From Periconia sp. R9002 (lineage: Eukaryota > Ascomycota > Dothideomycetes > Pleosporales > Periconiaceae), in contig JAMAHW010000026.1 of assembly GCA_023627715.1 (NCBI GenBank), positions 310,001-374,000 on the forward strand: a DNA stretch of 64,000 bases. Direction: 5' to 3'. Shown in pieces: positions 44,839 through 56,322 of the stretch. Within the stretch, counting starts at the first letter, position 1. The number at the start of each line of letters is the position of its first letter. The notes below the pieces were generated by a model. The model was not told where the DNA came from. It saw nothing but the letters and a program-made list of their open reading frames with translations, and ran no database searches. A program made the translations under genes and the position numbers.

Positions 44839-45426
44839 TGTGGCTTGAAAGGAAGTTTGATTGTGATGATTGCTTTTGCTGTGTTACTGACGTTGTGCTT
44901 GCGGGGAGTGCGGTGCAAGAAGGCTGGTTGCTTTAATGCCCATGAAGTGAGAGGTCTCCCCACATGGGCACGAGCACGAGCCAGGCGACCTGACCGCTTC
45001 GCCTAAGACGTCACTCCATAGAAGCTTCTCGAAGCTTCCATGACAGCAACAAAATTGCAATTGGGACATTCTTGGGAGATATAGATTCTTCTATGCAATA
45101 CCAACATTTTCCTTTCACCCAGTTACAGCTTCAAATCGAAATTTACATTCACCCTGGTATTGTCACTGTTTTGCGCTTTCACGCCCCGTCAAACAATCCC
45201 TGTACAAGCGTACAAGCAGACAACAAGAAACCGGAATGCTCCGAACTCCCCTAGACCTCCAAAATTTTGAAACGCCAGATCCGACACGCTGTCGTATGCT
45301 ACATGAAGTTGCAGTAAGGAAAAGAGTGCTCAATCTGCAGTGAGCCAGCAAGGCCAGCATAACCAAGTGAAAGCCATTCGGACGAATTGAATGGCCCATT
45401 CAGTCTCCTTCTTACGACTCAGCTTT
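44839..45426. other. Promoter of the DnaJ gene and 3' end of CBF5
   Basis: Contains the heat-shock element near 45030. No ORF is supported. Confidence 0.6.
45022..45039 (-). promoter_or_regulatory. Heat-shock element, four inverted GAA units
   Basis: GAAnnTTCnnGAAnnTTC with exact spacing, 183 bp upstream of the DnaJ start. This is a perfect Hsf1 target and fits heat induction of a SIS1-type chaperone. A TTC/GAA array reads alike on both strands; the assignment to the minus-strand gene follows from distance. Confidence 0.8.
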
Positions 45427-47107
45427 CTACTCGGAATCAGAATCAGCTTTAGCCTTCTTAGCCTTCTTCTCGAGCTTATCGGACTTCCTCCTTTCCTTCT
45501 CGGCTTTCTTTTCGGCCTTCTTCTTTTTGCGTTCTGCCTTGTCTTCGGGGGACTCATCCTCATCGCGACTCTTGCGCTTCTTAGATTTTTCGACTTCAGC
45601 GCCTGCTTCGGCCTGCTCTTCGGCAGTAGCACCTGTCGGTGGAATAGCGGGTGCTGCAAGAACCTCTGAGGTCTTGGTCGTTTCAGCTACAGCGTTGCCG
45701 GAAGATTCGGGCAGCGCGCTGTAATCTTTGTAGCCGGACTGCCATTGTGCCGGGGTCTTCTCGTTGGTCCTGCCGAATTTCTGTAACTTGTCAGTGTCTG
45801 CTTTATTCAGCTTCATCATCTTGCAACTCACATCGAGCGTTCCATTCTCCTTCATCTTCTTCTTTTCTGTCGCAACTGGGCCCAAGCCCCATCGTCTGGG
45901 GTACAAGTCGCGCTCCATAATAACACGCTTAATTCTGGCAACCACACCGTGATCACAAGATGACATCTCAACAGCGGACATTTGAGCATAGGCAAGTGCA
46001 ATAGCCTCTCCTTTAGTGGTCATGAGAACGACTTCTTCATGGAGTTCGATGCCCTTTTCTTTAAAATCAGTTAGCATGGAACAGCAAATAGAGTTGGGCC
46101 ATAAGTACCAAAACGTAGAAGACCGGGGATCATGAGCTTTGCGCCGTAGCAGATAGCGTTGACAGTGCTGTCCTTAACGACCACCCTCTTGTAGCTAGTC
46201 AAGAGAGTTTCCAGCGGGGAAATGACATGGCGGAGGTATTCTTCATCACGGTTGTTATCGTTCATCCACTGCGCGTCAAGGACATCGTGGAGAGTGACCA
46301 TATCCTTGGTCTCGTCCATGGCTCCACTCCTGACACGACGAAGCTCCTGCATGTGAGCGCCCACACCGAGCAACAAACCGAGGTGCACGCAAAGCGTACG
46401 GATGTAGGTTCCTGCTTCACAGCTAACCCAAAATACACCAAGTTGCCTTTCATTGTCGAACTCGCACAACTTGCTCTCGTGAATGGTTCGGATACGGAGC
46501 TGTCGCTTGACGGCCGAAATGAGGGGGGGACGTTGGAAGAGGGCTCCCGTAAGAGTCTCGAGGGCGCGGGCAAATTGAGCCTCACCGCCTGGCAGTTTGT
46601 CGTGGAGGCGAATCACGCACACGTACTCTTTTCCAGCACCCTGCTGGGACTTGACCAAACGAGTGGCACGATCGATGCAAACAATAAGACATCCTGTGAC
46701 CTTGGGGTCTAGAGTTCCGCTGTGGCCAGTCTTTTCGACCCTGTTCACATATTAGAAAATTCCTGAGTAGTGTGAGTGCGCCTGGTCGTACCTCAGGATC
46801 CTCTTGATCCAAGCTACGACTTCGTGACTGGAAGGGTTGGATGGCTTGTCGAGGTTAATAACACCCGAGCTGATGTACTGCTTGAGGTCGCGAGCAAGAG
46901 GTGCGCAACCTGCAGGAATGGGGGTATAATGCGCAGTTCGGACGAGAACTGCCAATCGTTAGCATGAAGCTATCAAAGCTTTTCAAGATGTCACATACGA
47001 TCGCTATAATTTTTCAACAGGAGTGGCCAGTCGCTGGTGTCAATCGCCGGCGCAACTGACTCTGGCTTAATGACATATGCGTCGGGGTTAGTCTGTACAA
47101 GAGCCAT
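45427..47107 (-). CDS. CBF5: Cbf5/dyskerin, H/ACA snoRNP pseudouridine synthase
   Basis: Exons 47107-46999, 46948-46792, 46740-46109, 46058-45832 and 45780-45427 encode 492 residues, close to the 483 of yeast Cbf5. The N-terminal dyskerin-like part has [13 protein letters not shown]. The TruB-type catalytic motif GHSGTLDPK carries the active Asp100. [15 protein letters not shown] and the PUA domain ([19 protein letters not shown] to [19 protein letters not shown]) follow. The C-terminus is a Lys/Glu-rich tail like the yeast KKE/D repeats. It converts uridine to pseudouridine in rRNA, guided by H/ACA snoRNAs, in the nucleolus. All five splice junctions join in frame. I saw no H/ACA snoRNA in its introns, which are all short. 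Confidence 0.97.
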
Positions 47108-48054
47108 TGCGAATGGTTGGGGGCAATGATGTTGGAACAATTCGCGGTGCAGCTGCTGGCTGGATAGTTTTTGCGAGGAGAATTTCATTCATTAGCTTGC
47201 AGGGGTTCATCGGCGAAACTGTCGGGCCGATGTATTCTACTTTGGGATTAGTGCCTTGTTCGCACACTTACGATGTGCGTCTCCTCGAGGCTCCCCTCGA
47301 CCCCGCAAAGCTGCTGCACATGTCGAGAAGCGTCCGTATGTAACGAATAACCAACTTTCAGAATCTCCTACTTGTTCATCTGCCCCGTTCTCATTTCATG
47401 CAGTCGAAGTACACATATAGGTCTTCTATATCTGTGCTTCGACTGCATGAGATGAGAACGCTGGGTAGATAAGGAGGAAGGAGGTTTTGAAAGAACTGAA
47501 ATTCAAAATTTGTCCGTAAATCTCTACATTTCACGCAATCAAGTCTGGAGTAATACATGGTTGAAGGCTTTGCTTCTACTGTGAGTTCAGTCAATCATGC
47601 TGTTGTCTCCTATTTCACTGCATGTACTGACGACAGTGCAAGATCGCCTTAGCTCATCATGTCACAAGAAGGTCGAAATGAAATTCGTAGGATCCATAGC
47701 GGCTAAGTATGATCAATCACCAGGATTTGATCGAAAAATTGCTAATAGATTCCAACAGAACATATGTGCTGCCAGTGGAAACCTCAGAAACTCCAGTAAT
47801 CCCTATCCATGATATTCCAAAATATAAACTCCAGCCGGATGTACTGGTATGGAATTAGCATATGCCATTGTTGCAAACAGGATGACTTACACCAACGGGG
47901 CCTGCCCTTATTCAATGTCTAAGATCAACTGTCGTTCCGTGTTCCAGAGTCAAGACACTTGGACGCATGCGCCACACGAGCACACTCAACGTCAGGTCTT
48001 CGATGGAAGTTGACATCAACCTTCTTTCTCGCCCTGATCGCAAGCAAACCGGTG
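47108..48054. other. Intergenic region with a long hairpin
   Basis: Promoter side of CBF5. The only structured element is the inverted repeat at 47386-47460. Short ORFs have no support. Confidence 0.6.
47386..47460 (+). repeat. Near-perfect 35-bp-arm hairpin
   Basis: Arms 47386-47420 and 47426-47460 are separated by a 5-base loop and differ at three positions. Two of these would be G-U pairs in RNA copied from the + strand, leaving one C-C mismatch. No flanking duplication is obvious. It may be a fold-back element, a small-RNA precursor or a bidirectional terminator. Confidence 0.85.
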
Positions 48055-48198
48055 CTAACTATGTCTTGGGCAACTTGATCCCACATACACCACTTTCTCT
48101 GTTACCGGATGTCTTCCGTAACTTGAGCAAGGATCGACGGAATGAACGTAATATGTGCATCCGCATACCGGGTACACCTCCACGATCTTCAGGCACAT
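48055..48198 (-). CDS. Possible small Cys-rich protein
   Basis: An ORF from the ATG at 48198 encodes 47 residues, starting MCLKIVEVYPVCGCTYYVHS and ending SCPRHS. Six Cys and two late His sit in a pattern recalling short fungal proteins that start MC-x-K-I-V with a central C-G motif. There is no signal peptide. An upstream-extended reading to 48486 has another ATG, but its composition is less protein-like. Expression is unknown and chance cannot be excluded. Confidence 0.35.
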   Translation of the reverse strand: MCLKIVEVYPVCGCTYYVHSVDPCSSYGRHPVTEKVVYVGSSCPRHS

Positions 48199-50679
48199 GA
48201 TGACAGCGTTCGGTTGAGGCTGGTGGATTGCAGGATAATTGACTGATTGGCACCAATCCTTGATATTAGGATCTGTGAATCTCGAAGAAGACAATGAAGG
48301 AGTGGGAAGCGAATTGCCGGCTTGGGAAAGTGGATTGAACGCTCGCGTGACTGAGTAAGGAAGTGAAGCAAGCAGGGACGACACTCGGGGTGCACGTTCA
48401 ACGGATCTTAAGTCAATACCTCGAGCCAAGAGCGGTATTTGACAGATACAAACATCCCCGGAACGGGCTGCGGATCGCAGCTCCATTACAGAGATTTTAG
48501 TTGCCCACTGGACACCCTACTCTTCGCAAGCGCTTAGCATATTCCTCGCTCGAGTTGATTCAAAGATCACTCCGAGGTTAGCTGAGGTGATCGACTCATG
48601 TTTCATAAACGGATAGAATTACATCAATATTGAGCTTCGACTAGTCATACTTCTGCGGGTTTCGGATCCATCGTGCGAGACGTAGATATTGAACCTAGGC
48701 AAATCGCAGTACAGGGCGGCGAGACTTGCTGGGGTCACATCTTAGGCAACCGTGCGGCCAAAGGATGACGGAGCATTTTATATATTCTGGGTTTGGTGGT
48801 GGCTTGAGTATTGTGCTTACGAGGCGCCGTCATAGACTGCCATGCCTAGAAGCGGCTTAGTTGGGAATGAGATTGGGGCCAGCTGAATATGCGACCGTTA
48901 CGAGGCACAACTACAAGTCGTGGTCGAGGTCGCTATTTGAAGCACTGCAGGTGAGAATTGGCGAGATTCAAGTATGAAGCAAACATACGTACTGGAACTT
49001 CATGCCATAGTGTCTACATTAGGAAAAAATACATACAATGGGCGAGACTTTTAGATTTTGTGGCCAACTTTCCCAATCGAAATGTATGAGGCCGGTCCAC
49101 TTTTATCTAGTCAGCCTTAAGCTCAGCCTCTTCCCAGTTTCCCACCGTCTCCCATGTATCATACCCACAGCATCGGCTCTCATGCAATCATCCTATTCCA
49201 CATTGCCGTACAACCCAGAAAAAAACCCATGCGCCACGTTTTCCTCGGCGACTTAGCTAGATCAAGGAAACCCGAAGGAAGGACACCCGCCCCCACGTTC
49301 ATACAAGCAACGGCTAGATTCCGCGATATCATCGCCGTTCTCAGCTATTACAGGTCAAACATCTCGCGGCCTGCTGCAATCTATGCGAGAACGAGTCCTG
49401 CGAAATTTTAGATCATAACCAATCGCTTCACTGGAAGCTGTTCCAGATGGTTCCGAAGGAATCTCAGTTGAATTTGATGGCGTCGCCTTCTTGGTCAGTA
49501 AGACGCGTCATATGGGTGACACTGGGCGTAAAGAGATGATTGAACGGATGTCGGTGTTACCGAGGGTTCTTATACGAAGCACGGTATAGCTCTAGGCAAC
49601 TCTTTCCATTCTCCTCTTTCGACCCTGTGATATCTGAGAATACGATGTGTTGTGAGGTAGGAAGATGGGGCCGAAGTAATTGCTCGATTAGGAACATGCA
49701 TACGACTGTTCCCCTGTCAAAGTATTAACTTGACGAAGAGATCTACCAAGAACAACAGTTCTACTCAAATTGGCGAACATTACATCTTAAAGATGGTGGT
49801 AGGTGTCTATGTATTCCAGTCTATATGTACTCTGCCCATTTGTTACTACTCCCTGCTGGTATTATGATAGAATTTGCCCCCTTCGCATAATCAATGCCTT
49901 AAACTCGTTTATTATGTGCCTCTCTCCTTAGTCACATGAGTGTTTTATTGCGAGATAATTGTACGGGGGGTATATACGTAGTTTGGATATCAAAACCAAC
50001 AGCACTAGGTCATGGAAGCTGCATCGTCGACCTATCTACAGATAACCTAGTATGACTGCTTCATCACGTTTGCTCGTCATCTAATAAGTAAATCCTACCT
50101 GCTGTGCACACCAGAAGTCACGAAACATGTTAATAACCCTATTACAACTAGTTCTCGGAAAAATGATTGCGTTCGAACTACCACTTCATGTATCAACAAG
50201 ACCCGACCCATTTCATCTCAACCCTATGTAATTTCTATGTACCACAGTAGTATACCCCAAACCATCATTTCTGAATAAGAAATCACATAAAACCATTATT
50301 CTCATTTTTACGGAATCCTAAATATTCCCCGAAACTAAGCATGCAGAACACCCCTCATCTCGACCGTCGCTACCTTCCTCACTCTCACTCTCACTTTCAC
50401 ACTCACCACACCGTCCAAACAACATGCATCACAGCACATTCTCAGATTTCACCTCTCCCCCACCTTCCCTCTATCCTCTCCCCACTCACTTTCACTTTCA
50501 TCAATCCTCGCTCTCTCATCGTCCCGCCATCGGCCTGACCTATAAATACTTCCCATTGCCCTCCAAACCACGCTCTCTTTTCCTCCCACCACACGACACT
50601 TTGCAACAGCATCTACGTACTCTCGTACACATCACGAATTATCCACCCCAGAACAGCAACTGCACCTATTTTCGCAACC
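48199..50679. other. Large gap, no supported gene
   Basis: About 2.5 kb between the small Cys-rich ORF and the SANT-like gene. The ORFs are short and random-looking. The right end (50340-50640) is a CT-rich promoter/leader of the next gene. Confidence 0.5.
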
Positions 50680-51571
50680 ATGCCTCCCAAGAAAGCTGCA
50701 GGTACCGCCAAGGGCGATACTCCCGCTCCTGCTTCCGATGGCGATAGCAATTCGGTACGCATACCTAGCCCTCTCTTCACACGACAAACATACCAGAGAA
50801 ACCAAAAGAGCACATACTAACCATCTCTCCCTCTCAACAGAAGTTCAGCTGGACCGTCGAGAATGAGCGACGCGTAAGTCTCTCCTATCCTTTACACCTA
50901 TCCCGACTATATCAGCTAATCTACCCCAAAGCTGCTCCTTCTCTGTCTCGGCCGTCCAGTCGTGGGTAACGATTATCATGAGATTCTCAAGGGCATGCCC
51001 GGTAAGCTACATACCGTCTCTTCCATTCTTCCCTCTAACCCATCATCATTCCCTTTCCCCAAACCCCTCAATACTTCTAGACCCAACTGACACTCCACCC
51101 CCTCTCAAAGCTGGCGCGAGCTTCCATGGCATCCGTCTACGCGGCCAGAAGCTCCAGCGCGAGTCTCGCGCCCTTTGCGAAGAATACGGTATCAATTCTT
51201 CTTCTGCATCCACCGTTGCCGACACTACCAACGACAAGGGCAAAAAACGACCTGCCTCAGCCGTCGACAACGATGGAGATGAAGAAGCCGCCACGACCAC
51301 CAACGAGAACGGTGACGATGACGCTGCACCTGCAGCTGTGAACCCCACATCCGACGAACCCAAGTCCAAGCCCGGTCGCAAGAAGAAGGAACCTACTGCA
51401 GGTGCTGGTGCGAAAAAACCACGCGGCGGTGTCTCGAAGAAGGTGAAGAAAGAGAACAATGAGGGTGAAGAGCAGGACCAAGTTCAAGTGCACACCACGA
51501 GCTTCACCAGCGTCAATGGGGGTGTTAAGACGGAGGGTGAGGAGGACCAGGAGGAGGAGGAGGCTGTTTGA
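50680..51571 (+). CDS. SANT/Myb-like nuclear protein with an AT-hook-like tail
   Basis: Exons 50680-50754, 50841-50873, 50932-51001 and 51081-51571 encode 222 residues. The N-terminus MPPKKAAGTAKGD is basic. Exons 2-4 encode WTVENERRLLLLCLGRPVVG, then YHEILKGMP and FHGIRLRGQKL. This is a short three-helix motif seen in many fungal proteins with one Myb/SANT-like unit. The tail has basic clusters (KPGRKKKEP, KKPRGGVSKKVKKE) in a Thr/Glu/Ala-rich disordered region with an acidic end. The exon 3 acceptor (AAAG at 50931) was chosen over ATCAG because it gives the motif in frame. DNA or chromatin binding is inferred. Confidence 0.72.
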
Positions 51572-52549
51572 ACGTGGAGACTTCTTCGAGAGTTCTGACT
51601 TCCCGCTTCCGGTGAGGTTAGGTTGATTGAATGGATTCATCACGACGATGGGGGATGAGGGTTCTGGGATTTTCTGCACTATTTGTCTTAGGAGCGTGCT
51701 AGCACATGGGGCTTTGTAGCGTGTGTGCGCTTTTCTTTTCTTTCCACACGTCGCGGAGGCACTTCTTCAGGGAAGTGAACAAAAAATGGGGGGAGATTTG
51801 AACGTTCAGGAAAAAAAACCGCGAGTTCTTCTGCGACAACTCCTGGTTTATATGGCGTTTATCTAGATTCCCACACGATACTTGATGTGGTGGGGAAATG
51901 AGGTGGTTACTTACTGGGATATACATATATGAACTTTTTTCACATTTTCTTGGTATGTTCTTCGAGCGCGTGATGGTTTCTTGACTTTATGAGGTGGTTT
52001 GCGCAGAGAGGTTAGGAGTTGTGGGAGGTTGAACTTCGGTGCTGGGATATACATGGTTATTGAATGGGGTTGAGATGTTACTATGTCAGGTGGAGAGAGG
52101 GTTACGTACTTGAGGCGAAGGGAGGAGATGGTTGATGCTGCAAGATTAATGGGGACCGAGGTTCGAATTCTATTTGATAAATCTTGAAAGATTGAATCAA
52201 GGAGATTAATCTACATGATGGATCAATGACTTCCATTCCTACACGCGAATTTGTCCGGGACGAAGATCAAGAATTGCAAATATCAAGCACAGAATTATTT
52301 CCAAACACCCCATGACTTCATAATCGTGAGGTCTACATACTACCTGCCGACTATTCTACAGCCGGCGACGATGAGCCGCCCATGCATGGCTTCCTTGCTC
52401 TTGGCCGGCGTATAGTGTTATGTGTCAAGACTCCAAGCGCCTGTCCTATTTCCCAGACTGTGTCCCAGCGCCCAGAATGCTAAAGTGAATCCTCATGTAA
52501 CATACCTAGCAACCATAGTAAATCTTGTGTCACTCCCTAATGAGGGCGT
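51572..52549. other. Gap between convergent genes, no gene seen
   Basis: 3' regions of the SANT-like gene and of UFD1. A GGTTCGAATT match near 52160 is not part of a tRNA. Confidence 0.6.
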
Positions 52550-53686
52550 TCATTTGTCACCCTTTTTCTTCCGTAATGTCTGACCCTCTCCACCGAAATT
52601 CTTGGGATTTTCGTCCGCGGCATCACCCTCCTTCTTCACCGGCTTGATCTCATAACCAAAGAACAGCTTCCCAGGAGGCAATCGAAGTGGTTGAGGACCA
52701 TTGGTCCTACGAACAGTGGGTGGCGGGTTAGTAGACTGTCCAGCAACCGGCGTCGATGCTTGTGGTGTGACTGTTTTGCTGTTCTTCTTGGAGCTAAGCT
52801 TATGACCTGACGAGAGGAAATGTGACGAGGTTGCTTTAGCACCTGCAGCGGCCGATGTTGCAGCGGGGGCAATAGCAGCATAATTGATAGCCTGTGCCAT
52901 GGATCCGGCCGAATGAATTGTTCCTCCCTTGCCGGTCATAACGCCCTTACCGCTGCGTGGCGTGTTCGTACCGCTCGTCCGTTTTGGCTCCTCATACCCC
53001 ACTGGCGGGGCAAAGTCGACAGACAAATCGGTCTCGATGGTGCATATCGCGTTACTGGGATGTGCTGGTTTGGTCTCGAGAACGGCGATGTTGTAAATGT
53101 TATCGTTATAGCTGAAGCTGAAAATGTCGCCTTTGGTCAAACATGAGAAGTTGCGGAAGGCGTTCTCAAGCACGGCCTTGGGGTCCGATATGTCCAGGAA
53201 TGAGGTATCTTGGGGTTGAAGCTTGATGAAAGATCCCAGGGGTATGTCTGTAGACTTGACCTGTAAAAGATCGCCGGGATCCAAGCTCAGGGTCTGCATG
53301 ATCCAGAAAGGTAGATAGATTTTGCCCTCCTCCGCTATGAACTCCAGTACACCGGCATGTGTTTTCTTGCCATCTGCCGCGCCGTTTATGAGCTCGAAGA
53401 GCATAGGATATGTGATGTGAAGGCGGGTGAGTTTGTCCAGTGCGCTGGGTGGCAGAAACACCTTGCCGCCATGGTTTGCCTCGACGCGGTCCGGGCCGGG
53501 AAGCATGGCGATGGGATAGCAACGGAAATATTCATCAAATCGTCGGGGAGCACCACCACGGCGCAGCATCTGTTGCTGATACATGGCGATCGGGTCGTCT
53601 TCGCCGTAGAAGTTGGGGTTGAACTACAATGAACGGGTGAATTGGTGGGCTTTGTAAACAGTGGCGGGGTGGGTTGCTCTTACCAT
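52550..53686 (-). CDS. UFD1: Ubiquitin fusion degradation protein Ufd1 (Cdc48 cofactor)
   Basis: Exons 53686-53684 (ATG only) and 53623-52550 encode 358 residues; the 60-bp intron has a GTAAGA donor immediately after the ATG. The protein then begins MFNPNFYGEDD. The Ufd1 core is clear: FDEYFRCYPIAMLPG, GGKVFLPPSALDKLTRLHI, GVLEFIAEEGKIYLP, STDIPLGSFIKLQPQ, FLDISDPKAVLENAFRNFS and ETDLSVDFAPPVGYEEP. The C-terminal part is Ser/Ala-rich and then has the LPPGKLFFGYEI segment and a basic end. Ufd1 with Npl4 guides Cdc48/p97 to ubiquitinated ER and other clients. It lies head-to-head with LIN1. Confidence 0.96.
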
Positions 53687-54060
53687 GTCAGGGCTCAAAG
53701 TGGCTGTGCCAAATCAAACGCCGAGGTGAATCGAAAAGACGTTGACGGCCCAATATGCAAATTCTGGTACAGAATCTCAGAAAAGTGGCGTTTGGACAGG
53801 TGAATGTAAGAAGCACGATGGAAAGGCATGGATATGACGAAGCAAGCCAGATAGACGGGCTAGGTAGCACTACGGGGAGCTAGAACAGCCACCTCCGCTG
53901 TCGCCCGCTTCGGAACAGGACGGCCTCTCATTGGCCGGAGCTTAGAGCTCATCAAACCCGCGTCTACCTAAAAACGTCACTCGACGATCTTCCTCCGTCC
54001 CTTCTACTCCACACGTATGGAAATTGACTAACACCGTGTAGATACTAGAGAACATACAAT
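53687..54060. promoter_or_regulatory. Divergent promoter of UFD1 and LIN1
   Basis: A 374-bp gap between the two start codons, with an inverted CCAAT (ATTGG at 53930-53934). It must serve both genes. Confidence 0.5.
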
Positions 54061-55413
54061 ATGGCGAGTTCGTCGAGCCGATTCTCTGCCGCACGGCCTA
54101 AACGCGCTGGCGACCACTTCACTCGCACCCACCACCTCGATCCAAATGAGCCGTCCGCGAAGAAACCTCGCTTCGACCCGCGCAACCCGTCTACGCTCGC
54201 TCCCGACAACGACGACGACGACCCCACTCTAGATGCCGATGTCATAGGCAAGAGTGGCGGAGTGAAGCGCAATGCCGTGAACATTGACGGCTACGACTCC
54301 GACAGCTCAACAGAGAATTTCGATGTTCGCGCGCAAGCAAGAAACAATCAGCAAGCTCCCGTCGAGGACAAGGACGACGATGACGATGACATGTTCGCCG
54401 ACGACAAGGATGACGATCAAGACGAGGACACGCGCCGCGGCGACGCCGGAGACAAGAAGAAAAATGTGCGATTCCTTGACGACCAGGAAATCGAAGGTCA
54501 AGAAGCCACTAGCAAATCCGGAGGCCACGTCGCTGTCGACTTCGGCGGCAACCCCAAAGCTCGCGCCAAAGACCAAGACACCAGCAGCGAAAGCGAGGAT
54601 GACGAGGAGGGTCGCGATATGCTAGACCCCGAACTTGACGAAGAGCTGGGCGCGGGAGGAAAAAAGAGACACGCCCCAAAGCTTGACGCCTTCAACATGA
54701 AAGCCGAGCAAGAAGAAGGTCGTTTCGACGCGGCAGGAAACTACATCCGCCAGGCACAAGACCCGCTAGCAAAACACGACGCATGGCTCGACGGAGTCAC
54801 CAAAAAGGAAATGCGAAAGGCCAAAGAAGCACAAGAGAAGCGCGAGGCCGAGCTTCGAGAGCGCGAGCGAGTCGCCGACACCATCGTCACGAGCGATGAA
54901 CTCTCCACCATGCTCCTGTACCTCCAGGTGGGCGAAACCCCCTTGGAAGCCCTAGCCCGCTACGGCAAAAAAATCCCCCAGCAGAAGAAGAAGCCTACAT
55001 CCAGCGCAGCGCAACGGCGCAAGAAGAAGCAAGAAATGGACGTCGACCAACCCGCCGAGGACCCAGCCGTGACGGAAGCCGCGACAAAAGCCAAGCATGC
55101 CATCGACGCCATCACCGACTGCGCCAGCCACCTCAGCGACCGCGGCATCGAAGACATCTACGAACTCTCCCGCGAGCACATCATGCGCCACTACCAGCGC
55201 GAGACGGGCGAGGACTGGAAGCACCCCAACCCCCCCAAGATCGAGTACGAGTTCCACTGGCTGGCCGCCCCCGACGACCAAATCAACGGCCCCTACGACG
55301 TGGAGCGCATGCGTCAGTGGAAGGCGAATAACATGTTTGCGGCTGGGGCTGAGTTTCGCAGGGTGGGCGAGGAGGAGTGGTCGTATACGCTGGATTTGGA
55401 TGATGAGGAGTAA
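54061..55413 (+). CDS. LIN1: Lin1/CD2BP2 homologue, U5 snRNP protein with GYF domain
   Basis: A single exon encodes 450 residues. The N-terminus is basic, then long Asp/Glu-rich tracts follow to about residue 200. The family core is KLDAFNMKAEQEEGRFD with AGNYIRQAQDPLAKHDAWLDG, then a Glu/Arg/Lys-rich helix. The C-terminal GYF domain shows FHWLAAPDD, INGPYDVERMRQW and WSYTLDLDDEE. CD2BP2/Lin1 binds Prp6/Prp8-containing U5 snRNP and Pro-rich partners in the nucleus. The start is the first ATG, one base after a short leader. Confidence 0.93.
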   Translation: MASSSSRFSAARPKRAGDHFTRTHHLDPNEPSAKKPRFDPRNPSTLAPDNDDDDPTLDADVIGKSGGVKRNAVNIDGYDSDSSTENFDVRAQARNNQQAPVEDKDDDDDDMFADDKDDDQDEDTRRGDAGDKKKNVRFLDDQEIEGQEATSKSGGHVAVDFGGNPKARAKDQDTSSESEDDEEGRDMLDPELDEELGAGGKKRHAPKLDAFNMKAEQEEGRFDAAGNYIRQAQDPLAKHDAWLDGVTKKEMRKAKEAQEKREAELRERERVADTIVTSDELSTMLLYLQVGETPLEALARYGKKIPQQKKKPTSSAAQRRKKKQEMDVDQPAEDPAVTEAATKAKHAIDAITDCASHLSDRGIEDIYELSREHIMRHYQRETGEDWKHPNPPKIEYEFHWLAAPDDQINGPYDVERMRQWKANNMFAAGAEFRRVGEEEWSYTLDLDDEE

Positions 55414-56253
55414 AGGGTATGCATACCATCGATGAATCCATGGAAAGGAAGGATACGCATCGAGCAAGTGGAGTGAGAAAAATAAAAAAAGGGGGAATGA
55501 TGATGTACCGTGTGTGCATCGTGTGGTACGATTTTTATGAGCGTTTTCGAGCCGAACGAACAGTGCTTATGAAAAAGGGAACCGAAACGGATGGTCTTTT
55601 TTGTGTAATGAACTGATGATGAACAACAAGGCATCCATCCAACTATCGAACATCTTTTCTCCGTTCGACGATGGATCGATGGATGCATTATGGATGGATA
55701 AATACCTACCTAGCAGCTGCATTGTATGCACATGTTACCTAATGCAAGCTTTTCACTTCGATTCTCTTCTTCTTCTTCTTCTCCTTTTCTTTTTCATTGT
55801 AAGTGAGTGATTCTTGTATGCCCAAAGTCAAGTCGAGCATAACGAACGGGATGTTTCTATGTACATATGTACTCATTCGTACATGACAAACATCACCCAC
55901 CTACCTAACAACTACCCTCCGTAGTCCAACCCCCCATCCCCTCCCTCGTACACATGCATGTACACCCTCGGGCCTCGCCCTCGCTACAGTCACCTGACCA
56001 CACTCCCATGCGGGCTCGGGACCATCAATCAGCTCGCCTAGGCAACCGAACCAGGTCGGGTCGCATTCTCGTTAACATGTCATGTCATGTACGTGCGTCT
56101 TTTTTTATTTTATTTTGGGCGTTTTGCGTTTCCGTCCTCGCGTAACGTTGTAACGGCGCGTGCCTGTGCGTTGCGTTTTCGGTCCGGGGGGTTAGGTTGG
56201 GTTGGGTTGTAGTTGCGGTCGGGTAGCATGGGACGGGTGAGGTGGACGTTTGA

Positions 56254-56322
56254 GGGGGGATGGATAGGGGGGGAAAGTGAGGCTTTGGGTAGGGGGTGTG
56301 TGGTAAGGGGGAGGGGAGGGGG
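56254..56322 (+). other. G-quadruplex-prone tract
   Basis: Seven runs of three or more G within 70 bases, including GGGGGAGGGGAGGGGG at the end. The C-rich minus strand could form an i-motif. Function is unknown. Confidence 0.5.

Noticed and set aside
52159..52170. GGTTCGAATT, like a tRNA B box
   Set aside because: No A box, acceptor stem or anticodon arm can be fitted upstream.
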